A stretch of DNA of 13,440 nt from Dehalococcoidales bacterium (GTDB taxonomy: Bacteria > Chloroflexota > Dehalococcoidia > Dehalococcoidales > JAQTVP01). This document shows, piece after piece, positions 7,872 through 13,440 of the stretch. Numbering within the stretch: the first letter of the stretch is position 1; every line of letters begins with the position of its first letter. The DNA lies in the NCBI GenBank assembly GCA_028707015.1, contig JAQTVP010000023.1, positions 1-13,440 on the forward strand, in the 5' to 3' direction. Under the pieces are notes generated by a model that had not been told where the DNA came from, searched no databases, and saw only the letters and a list, made by a program, of their open reading frames with translations. A program made the translations under genes and the position numbers.

Positions 7872-8073
7872 TCAGAAATTCCATGCTCTGTAACACACTC
7901 TGAAAACATGTTTCCTTTAGCTATGGTAAAAGGTACTGTGATTTTTTAGTATCCTTAAAATTTATAGCCATCAAACCTGTATTCATAATTAAAGTTTTTA
8001 GTAAAATCCCCTCAGAGTAACCAACTGGTTTTTGTTTCTTAACGGCAAAAGCTTCATTAGTTTTTGTGGGTTA
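7853..8073 (-). pseudogene. Decayed coding remnant (minus strand, part 1)
   Basis: The minus strand has a 49-codon stretch without start (8070 down to the TAG at 7921-7923) reading like protein (NEAFAVKKQKPVGYSEGI... LIMNTGLMAINFKD). The sense then appears to move to another frame (AKGNMFSECVTEHGISDYKP), ending with TAA at 7853-7855. No family recognised. The composition resembles a frameshifted gene rather than random AT-rich DNA, but the evidence is weak. Its end overlaps the last codons of the membrane protein on the other strand. Confidence 0.25.
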
Positions 8074-8161
8074 TTTCCAAAACAAATATAATTCTTAGTA
8101 ATATAATTTGGTATATATAAACAAGTTACACCTTTACTTTAGCACATTATTGAGCCATTCA

Positions 8162-8373
8162 TTAATTCCTATACCTAAAGACAGAAATTAACTCTATTCC
8201 AAATGCTGGATAGAGACAGCTTTGATAATACCTGAATGTTTTCATGGCATTATTTTGAGGACGTCTAACCAGGAAATCATCAACCCATTACTGACTAACT
8301 TTTGGAGTCCCTATCTATACTTCCCAATTAACGATGCAGTCATTTGTGGGTCTTTGTTTTGTTCGTAAACCAT
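8162..8373 (-). pseudogene. Decayed coding remnant (minus strand, part 2)
   Basis: ATG at 8371-8373 opens a 20-codon frame (MVYEQNKDPQMTASLIGKYR) ending in TAG at 8311-8313. A shifted frame continues with VDDFLVRRPQNNAMKTFRYY and further residues to TAA at 8162-8164. The two pieces look like one frameshifted N-terminal region, perhaps of the same dead gene as the remnant at 7853-8073, with the stretch between (8074-8161) showing nothing readable. Not recognised as any family. Confidence 0.25.
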
Positions 8374-8382
8374 AGCTAATAA

Positions 8383-8406
8383 TTTGTTAACAAAAACATT
8401 AACAAA
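8383..8406 (-). terminator. Weak possible terminator downstream of tRNA-Lys
   Basis: An 8-bp inverted repeat (8383-8390 with 8399-8406) with an 8-nt T-rich loop lies about 15 nt past the CCA end of the tRNA on the transcribed strand, followed by AATTATT. Only one G-C pair is present in the stem, so it is marginal and listed mainly because of its position. Confidence 0.25.
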
Positions 8407-8420
8407 AGGAGTGGTTTCAG

Positions 8421-8498
<78 letters not shown>

Positions 8499-8539
8499 GA
8501 AGCTAAATCTCACCACTTTGTTGGCACAAGGGCTGGAAA

Positions 8540-8561
8540 TGGCGTTAAATTGGCGTTAAAT
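8540..8561. repeat. 11-bp tandem direct repeat, possible integrase arm sites
   Basis: Two adjacent exact copies of TGGCGTTAAAT (8540-8550, 8551-8561) lie between the integrase stop and the tRNA. Paired short direct repeats near an att core are the usual look of arm-type binding sites for tyrosine recombinases. No further copy was seen at the other end. Confidence 0.4.
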
Positions 8562-8577
8562 TTATTTCTTGTTCCGT

Positions 8578-9615
8578 TTACCCTGCTGGCAGCACTTCGT
8601 CCAGCAGCGCCATTGCGTCCTCTTGCATACCCTCAATTATATGAGAATAGCAGTCCATTGTAAAGGCTACCGAGCTATGCCCCAAGGCTTCACTTATAAC
8701 TTTAGGTTTTGCCCCCCGTAGTAACATAAGACTGGCAAAGGTATGGCTGACTACACCTGGGTCAATTGGCCTAACCGCCACACTGGTAAAAACAAGATCA
8801 TCCAAACCAAGTTGCTTTCCTAATTGCTGGTAAAGCGATTCCCTTTCTACTTTGTATTCTCTCAGGTATAACGCCAGCTTGGGAGTCATAGCGACACGGC
8901 GTCGGCTGTGGGCTGTCTTAGGTTCTTTGAACACGCATATACCCCCTCTCTTGTATAGCACCTGCGAGACTGATATTGACAACATATGAAGGTCAATATC
9001 TCGCCATCTTAAGCCTAGTAGTTCAGCCTGCCTAAGTCCAGTGCTCACGGCAGTATAGATTACAGGGTAGTAATAGTTACCCATTGCGCTCTGAAAAAGG
9101 ATTTCAACTTCACTGGAGGTCAAAGTTCGCATAGCTTTCCCTTTCCAGGAGGGCGGGTCTACCAAATCGCATGGATTGCGCCCTAGGTAGCCTTGACGGG
9201 TGGCGTATTTTAAGGACTGAGATAATATCCGGTGGTGATAATGCACCGACCGAGCTGATAGCTTTTCACAAGTTTTGCCGTAATAACTCTGGATTACCTG
9301 CGGGTGAAGGTGCTTCAACTGGAGATGACCTAAAGCTGGAATAAGGTGGCGCTCTATAATGCTCTGATGGCTGTCTAGAGTCCGATGAGAGCAGTTAGTC
9401 TTTACATAGCCTTCTAGCCAGTTACGAAGATGCTCTGCTAAGGTAAGACGACTTGGTGGTGTGTATATGCCTTTCTCCAGATTGACCAGCAATTCGTTCA
9501 GTCTCTTTTGTGCGTCCGATTTGCGACCATGTATTGTCTCGAAGTGACGCCTATATTTACCATTCGGACCAATGCCTGTATAGACCTGAATCTGCCAGCT
9601 GCTCTGCCAATTGAG
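8578..9615 (-). pseudogene. Phage-type tyrosine recombinase (integrase), inactivated
   Basis: The longest ORF with a usable start is TTG 9490-9492 to 8578 (304 aa). The same frame is open upstream to 9615 and encodes a recognisable arm-binding N-terminal domain (SSWQIQVYTGIGPNGKYRR...). The true gene therefore began further upstream and was cut by the tRNA repeat, which supplies a TAG at 9616-9618. Counting from the TTG: SAM-like core-binding domain about 17-105, catalytic Arg154 in TGLRQAELLGLRW, Lys192 in EPKTAHSRR, His272 in LGHSS and Tyr282 in CYSH. Box II (HxLR-HT) is missing: PIDPGVVS runs straight into HTFASL, implying an in-frame loss of about 20 codons that removes the catalytic His and Arg. 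No good ribosome site precedes the TTG. It belonged to the tRNA-Lys element and is now very probably dead. Confidence 0.8.
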
Positions 9616-9627
9616 CTAGCGGCCCAT
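9596..9627. repeat. Attachment-site repeat, isolated tRNA-Lys 5'-half copy
   Basis: Second perfect copy of the 32-bp core, followed on its right by what looks like the original upstream region of the tRNA gene. On the minus strand it begins ATG GGC CGC TAG in the integrase frame. Confidence 0.88.
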
Positions 9628-9637
9628 ACACAAGCAC

Positions 9638-9666
9638 AGTTTATCAAACCTAGAATTTCCGTGCAA
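9638..9666 (-). promoter_or_regulatory. Probable original tRNA-Lys promoter, now stranded
   Basis: On the minus strand TTGCAC (9661-9666), a 17-bp spacer and TAAACT (9638-9643) lie a dozen bases before the isolated tRNA 5' half, the spacing expected for a stable-RNA promoter. The insertion has separated it by about 1.1 kb from the functional tRNA, and it now reads into the integrase frame. No equally good promoter is seen directly in front of the rebuilt tRNA (8497-8577). Confidence 0.45.
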
Positions 9667-9719
9667 CTCCAACAGCAAGTTAATAAGTTACCGATAACAT
9701 AAAATTGCTCACTCTAATA

Positions 9720-10934
9720 TTAATCCAGTTTATCTATCAGTTCCTGCCGACTGGTAAGCATAGCAACATCGTTCAAATATTCTGCTAACGAATCACTTTG
9801 GCTTCTTAATCCTTTTAATTCCAAGCCAATAGGGTTAATTGATGTTGGCCTATCAGCATAAGTACCGTAATAGGCAAAATAGGCTTGATTTAACTTTCTG
9901 ATATAATGACCCATTGTAGTCAAAAATTGTCTTTTCTGTTCCATATATATCTCAGCCCGTTCTATTTCTCCTTGAGCTAAATAAATATCAACAGTTTGTC
10001 TTATCTCTTTCATTTCTTTATTAAAGTCAAATTCATCTTCTTTTATGAGAATCTGTTTACTTTCATCGTCACGATAATATTTATCCCAGATAATAGATCC
10101 TATTTCCTGACTAACCATACTAGCCAATGTTTCATTTATGGTAGATATTTCATAACTCTTAGAGATACCAGTTAAATCAAGCAAATATCGAAAACCTAGA
10201 GGCTTAAAGGCAAGATATTGATGTAACCATTCTTCAATCACGGTATTAATAGTAAACCTTAGGCTTGCCTTATTAGAAACGATGGCTGGATAAGTGGCTC
10301 CAAGCCCACCAAGCTTTACTACTAAAGAGGATACATCTAACTTATCAATCGCAGTTTCTATTTCTCCTCTTTCTTCCAAGCTAAGATTCTGTGCCAAAAG
10401 TATTTCTTTGATACTAGTTATTTCATTTCTAGGCGAAATAACCAGTAAATAAAGAGGATTCTCAAACACGAAATTTACTGGTGGAAAATTAAATTTAGCG
10501 TCTATAATCGGATTATAAATATCCTGCTCATTAAGCGTTTCTTTTACTTGCTTCTTTATTATATTTTCCACCTTAGTTTCCAATGTTATTCTTTTTCCCC
10601 TCAATATGTCTCTGTCAGCTTCAAGTGCAGGTAAATTCCCCTGTTGATTACCAGTATCAATGGCCTCTAGTTCCATGTTTAATACTTCAATCTGTTCATT
10701 AAGATTGAAATATTCTTTAACCATATTAATTTCATCACTAATCTTTTCCTGTTTATTAAAAAACCACTGACCTATTTCATGGAAAATAGCTGATAATTCC
10801 CATTCGGCAATACTAAAACGGTATGGACTAACGATAGAATTTAGATGATTATCAAAATTATCTGCAGTAGCACAACTTCCCCCAAACCAGCATAATAAGA
10901 ATATGCAAGCTATACTAATCAGTTTTATTTTCAA
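9720..10934 (-). CDS. Exported zincin-like protein with altered HExxH motif
   Basis: A 404-aa protein with N-terminal signal MKIKLISIACIFLLCWFGGSC. GGSC with Cys21 is a non-ideal lipobox, so it may be a lipoprotein or simply exported. Residues about 60-135 are charged and probably coiled coil. The core carries TVIEEWLHQYLAFKPLG (231-247) and, about 29 residues after His238, STINETLASMVSQEIG (264-279). This spacing matches the gluzincin layout HExxH...NE(T/S)xA, with Glu234 in the place of the first His. I recall Chloroflexota proteins with HEWLHH here, but cannot verify it. The start is TTG (10932-10934), with GGGA about 7 nt upstream; no in-frame ATG is nearby. It overlaps the ancestral sirtuin stop as TTGA, so the two once formed a coupled pair. 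Function unknown; possibly a catalytically weakened peptidase. Confidence 0.75.
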   Translation of the reverse strand: MKIKLISIACIFLLCWFGGSCATADNFDNHLNSIVSPYRFSIAEWELSAIFHEIGQWFFNKQEKISDEINMVKEYFNLNEQIEVLNMELEAIDTGNQQGNLPALEADRDILRGKRITLETKVENIIKKQVKETLNEQDIYNPIIDAKFNFPPVNFVFENPLYLLVISPRNEITSIKEILLAQNLSLEERGEIETAIDKLDVSSLVVKLGGLGATYPAIVSNKASLRFTINTVIEEWLHQYLAFKPLGFRYLLDLTGISKSYEISTINETLASMVSQEIGSIIWDKYYRDDESKQILIKEDEFDFNKEMKEIRQTVDIYLAQGEIERAEIYMEQKRQFLTTMGHYIRKLNQAYFAYYGTYADRPTSINPIGLELKGLRSQSDSLAEYLNDVAMLTSRQELIDKLD

Positions 10935-11673
10935 TGTAATCCCAAACTCACTTGTTCTGCTATTTGAGGTAAAATTTCTCCTGTTTTTTCCCGTAATACA
11001 ATATCTGCATAGGTATCCTGAGGAGTTGGCATCAGATTAATGATAACCAATTTTGCACCATTGCGGCTGGATAAACAACCAGTGATGAGCCAGCTACTAA
11101 GAAAAGATCACAGGCAGCAGATTTTTCTTCAGCTTGCTGCATTTCAATCTCAGGCATTTGCTGCCCAAAGGACACAGTAGCCGATTTTAACAGACCACCG
11201 CAAATATCACATCTGGGAACTTTTACTCCAGATACAAGCCTAATATGTATTTCTTTCCTTGGATATCTAATACCGCAATTAAGGCAAAGAATCCATTTCA
11301 CGGTGCCATGCACTTCAATTAATTTTTTCTCAGGAATTCCAGCTTTTTGATGTAATCCGTCAACATTCTGAGTAATCACACAATCCAATTTGCCCATTTG
11401 ATAAAGTTCAGCAAGAGCATAGTGACCAGAATTAGACTCAGCATCCCTTATTTTGGGCCACATTAATTTAGAAAACTGCCAGTATTTTTCCCTGCTTTCT
11501 TCACTTACTAGAAACTTATGATGGGTAAATTCAACATGGTCTGATTTTTCCCAAACTCCACCGGGACTACGGAAATCAGGGATATTTGATTCTGTACTTA
11601 TACCCGCCCCGCTATAAACTATTACTTTCTCTGCCCGCAGAATTGCATCTGCTATATTTTTAATTTTATTCAT
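10931..11673 (-). pseudogene. cobB: Sir2-family NAD-dependent protein deacylase, frameshifted near 3' end
   Basis: The intact first part (11032-11673, 213 aa) has all early sirtuin motifs: GAGISTESNIPDFR (22-35), TQNVDGLHQKAG (101-112), catalytic His122 in EVHGT, zinc cysteines C130, C133, C155 and C158, SFGQQMPE (168-175) and GSSLVVYPAA (195-204). After YPAA the frame ends quickly (MVQNWLSLI, stop). A second frame then reads SRNGAKLVIINLMPTPQDTY and ADIVLREKTGEILPQIAEQV to a TGA at 10931-10933. Family members have about 7-8 residues between YPAA and RNGAK. A deletion of roughly 22-28 nt at about 11060-11068 thus caused the shift. The last NAD-binding strand and C-terminal helices are lost, so activity is doubtful. 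The ribosome site is weak. It is divergent from the J-domain gene. Confidence 0.85.
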
Positions 11674-11721
11674 ACGTAACTTTTAATAGCCCTTAGATTT
11701 CAAGTAATGCCAATTAAATGC

Positions 11722-11776
11722 TATAATGGTATCTGTCCTGCCGATAACTGAAGCAGACAAGCGATTACTATATAAT
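11722..11776 (+). promoter_or_regulatory. Possible promoter(s) for the J-domain gene
   Basis: In the divergent gap, exact TATAAT hexamers occur at 11722-11727 and 11771-11776. The -35 regions (TTCAAG at 11699 and CTGAAG at 11748, each with 17-bp spacing) match only 3 of 6. No Shine-Dalgarno sequence is evident before the ATG at 11825. The gap also has an imperfect hairpin around 11734-11758. Confidence 0.35.
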
Positions 11777-11824
11777 AATCTATTTTAATAAGTTATTAAA
11801 TATCCAGATACGAGTATTAACTGT

Positions 11825-12622
11825 ATGAAAGACTATTACCAGACTCTGGGCATTAATGAAAATGCTAGCCAAGACGAAATAAAAAGTGCCTTTAGAAAAC
11901 TGGCTTTTAAATATCACCCTGATACTAATCCAGGCAACGAAAAACAAGCCGAAAAAGAATTCAAACATATAAATGAAGCCTATGGCATCCTCGGAGATAC
12001 CAGCAAACGGCAGCAATATGATCTCTTCAGAAAGGGTAACCTTACCGGTACTGGATACAACCCCGAGTATCAGGGCTTCCAATATTCCCAGAAAGATATC
12101 TTTAGAGACACTTTCTCAAATCAGAACATGTTTAATGATTTGAATCAGATGTTTGCTCAAGCTGGCCTTAGATTTGACCAAGATTTTCTTAATAGGATAT
12201 TCTTTCACGGTAATAATTTCACGTATCAATCTTTCAATAACCATACAGATAATAGAAAAACTCAACAGCATAACACTCAAGATGCTTCTGCTGCTTATAA
12301 ACCAAACTGGTTGGATAGACAACTCAATAAAATAGCGATAAAGGTCAGCAGTTATGTTATTCGCAAGCTATTCAACATCCAATATGAATCGCCTGCTAAA
12401 ATGAGTTCTGATCAGCATATTGATTTGAATATTTCCTCATCCGAGACTATTAACGGTTGTGAAAAAACCGTTACCTATATTATTAATAAACAAAGGAAGA
12501 AATTAATAGTTAAAATTCAGCCAAGAAATAAAAAAGGAAATAAAATTAAACTCAAAGGAAACAAAATGACAAAGAATAATACCGCAGGTGATCTTTATTT
12601 GCACATAAAGATTAGGAGTTAA
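11825..12622 (+). CDS. Short DnaJ-like (J-domain) co-chaperone
   Basis: A 265-aa protein starting with a complete J domain (about 3-67) containing the HPD motif (31-33), which stimulates Hsp70/DnaK ATPase. The middle (70-155) is rich in N, Q, F and G, in the place of a G/F linker. There is no CxxCxGxG zinc domain. The C-terminal part (about 197-265: HIDLNISSSETINGCEKTV... KLKGNKM... GDLYLHIKI) resembles only one client-binding beta-barrel of DnaJ/CbpA, ending at the GDL(Y/L)V-like strand. The protein is thus much shorter than canonical DnaJ (about 370 aa) and not the main chaperone gene. Basic residues dominate the C-terminus. The start ATG is the first in frame; no clear ribosome site is seen. 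It converges on the thymidylate synthase with a 32-bp gap that has no evident terminator. Confidence 0.85.
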   Translation: MKDYYQTLGINENASQDEIKSAFRKLAFKYHPDTNPGNEKQAEKEFKHINEAYGILGDTSKRQQYDLFRKGNLTGTGYNPEYQGFQYSQKDIFRDTFSNQNMFNDLNQMFAQAGLRFDQDFLNRIFFHGNNFTYQSFNNHTDNRKTQQHNTQDASAAYKPNWLDRQLNKIAIKVSSYVIRKLFNIQYESPAKMSSDQHIDLNISSSETINGCEKTVTYIINKQRKKLIVKIQPRNKKGNKIKLKGNKMTKNNTAGDLYLHIKIRS

Positions 12623-12654
12623 CCTCTTACTAAGGTCTTGATGCAATGAAGGGC

Positions 12655-13302
12655 TTATTGTATCCTGGCTGCAATTTTTGCCAGTTCCCAAGAATAATCA
12701 TAAAGGTGTAACCCTTTACTCATAGCAATTATTTCTCCGTCACCAACACCGATCTCTCCCGCCATATATTCTTTCATAAGCTGAATGGCAGCCAGGTTTG
12801 ACGGGAAACCGGCCCATAAATCCCACGATCTGAAATAAACGACAAAGTTAAGTTTATCATCACGGATTCTAGTATCTATCCCTCTCAGGCATGGCGGGTC
12901 CTCAAGATAAATTGACTGACTATCTCCTACTGCCATATAAGCCTGATTAGTATTAAATCCATCTTCTTTATACATTTTGATGATTTCAGCAATTTGTTTC
13001 TCTAGATATTGCCCGTAGGTATATTGTTCTCCCTCAGCTTTATGAGCTGTCATCAGATAAGGCAGATAGCTCTCAATATATTCCATAGAAGTAGGAGCAG
13101 GCACACCTTGAGGCACATCCGGTAATAGCGGCCTGGTTCCCGGATTCTTTATTTGAACGACTACTAAATCAAGCTCTTTCCGATACTGGCCGGCGTAACT
13201 ACCGCGGTCTATCTTATATTCAGTGCCTTTAGTTAAAATATTACGCAAACAAAGAAACCATGCTTCGGAAAGATCTCTACCATTAATTACTGATATTTCC
13301 AT
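12655..13302 (-). CDS. Archaeal-type (short) thymidylate synthase
   Basis: A 215-aa protein, shorter than bacterial ThyA (264 aa or more) and of the size of the archaeal thymidylate synthase family. Active-site features are Cys138 in DPPCLRGID (nucleophile motif), RSWDLWAGFPSNL (158-170; dUMP-phosphate Arg158, Ser159, Asp161 and Asn169) and GLHLYDYSWE (197-206; His199 and Tyr201 of the HxY dUMP-binding motif). These together are diagnostic. The reaction is methylation of dUMP to dTMP with methylene-tetrahydrofolate or, in archaeal forms, another C1 carrier. The bacterial N-terminal folate insert is missing. The ATG at 13300-13302 lacks a clear Shine-Dalgarno sequence; a -10-like TATAAA lies at 13357-13362. 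A related activity such as dUMP/dCMP hydroxymethylation cannot be excluded. Confidence 0.85.
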   Translation of the reverse strand: MEISVINGRDLSEAWFLCLRNILTKGTEYKIDRGSYAGQYRKELDLVVVQIKNPGTRPLLPDVPQGVPAPTSMEYIESYLPYLMTAHKAEGEQYTYGQYLEKQIAEIIKMYKEDGFNTNQAYMAVGDSQSIYLEDPPCLRGIDTRIRDDKLNFVVYFRSWDLWAGFPSNLAAIQLMKEYMAGEIGVGDGEIIAMSKGLHLYDYSWELAKIAARIQ

Positions 13303-13387
13303 AATCTTATACGGCTAATTAATCTCCGTCATCTCCCTCTCTTTTCCGCTCTTTATTTTATAGATCGGCCTGCAGTTATTATCCATA

Positions 13388-13440
13388 TCAGTCAGCTACA
13401 GATATATTATTAATTTTAACAGCTACACATTCTTGGTCAG
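13388..13440 (-). CDS. Possible C-terminal tail of a gene entering from the right
   Basis: The minus-strand frame from the right edge reads DQECVAVKINNISVAD before TGA at 13388-13390. Only 16 codons are visible; the composition is protein-like and it lies upstream of, and in the same direction as, the thymidylate synthase. Too short to identify or to rule out chance. Confidence 0.25.
   Translation of the reverse strand, partial: DQECVAVKINNISVAD

Noticed and set aside
6960..8420. CRISPR array, riboswitch or large structured RNA in the gene-poor stretch
   Set aside because: No regularly spaced repeats and no extended GC-rich helices were seen; the stretch reads as AT-rich gene debris.
9687..9698. 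Small hairpin GTTA-CCGA-TAAC after the zincin-like gene as a terminator
   Set aside because: Only a 4-bp stem with no run of T; too weak to call.
9508..9702. A 64-codon plus-strand ORF over the integrase 5' end and the att repeat
   Set aside because: It is the antisense shadow of the integrase N-terminal domain and the tRNA copy; composition is not protein-like.
13303..13345. Five-codon leader ORF (ATG ACG GAG ATT AAT TAG) before the thymidylate synthase
   Set aside because: The purine-rich stretch sits too close to the ATG for a ribosome site and no attenuation structure is evident; likely chance.

Overview
The window looks like the chromosome of a low-GC anaerobic bacterium, most likely a member of the Chloroflexota (Dehalococcoidia-like). 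Reasons: a Liv-type amino-acid transporter joined to an aryl/acyl-CoA ligase and a tandem-ACT protein, a small archaeal-type thymidylate synthase, a lipid-anchored binding protein, and an integrase of a type I associate with that class. The assignment rests on recall of gene families, not on a search. A clostridial syntroph is the main alternative.

Layout. 1-243 is the end of a PaaI-like hotdog thioesterase (+). 283-6878 is a leftward block: livJ (lipoprotein binding protein), a strong intercistronic stem-loop, livH, livM, livG and livF (tightly packed; livH/livM and livG/livF overlap by 1 nt), an AT-rich gap with a possible promoter, then a paaK-like CoA ligase and an ACT-domain protein. The block suggests uptake of branched or aromatic amino acids followed by CoA activation of acids derived from them. 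The ACT protein may be a ligand sensor, and the convergent thioesterase may recycle stalled CoA esters.

6960-8420 is a decayed, AT-rich stretch. It holds broken reading frames on both strands and a small conserved-looking membrane protein interrupted once by an in-frame TGA, exactly where a CPLT-type cysteine is expected. 8421-9627 holds an intact tRNA-Lys(CTT) and a ~1.1-kb integrase remnant bounded by a 32-bp perfect repeat of the tRNA 5' half. The integrase has lost its catalytic HxxR box and its normal start. The tRNA's likely original promoter now lies on the far side of the insert.

9720-11673 holds a leftward pair: a sirtuin gene broken by a frameshifting deletion near its 3' end, and a secreted or lipid-anchored protein that resembles a zinc peptidase with an altered HExxH motif. 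A divergent short J-domain protein (+) converges on an archaeal-type thymidylate synthase (-). The last bases may hold the tail of a further leftward gene.

The main themes are an ordinary amino-acid uptake and activation operon, and next to it a zone of gene decay with several precisely locatable lesions. I saw no convincing complete new multi-gene system. The most interesting points are the lone TGA codon and the insertion into the 5' half of a tRNA gene.
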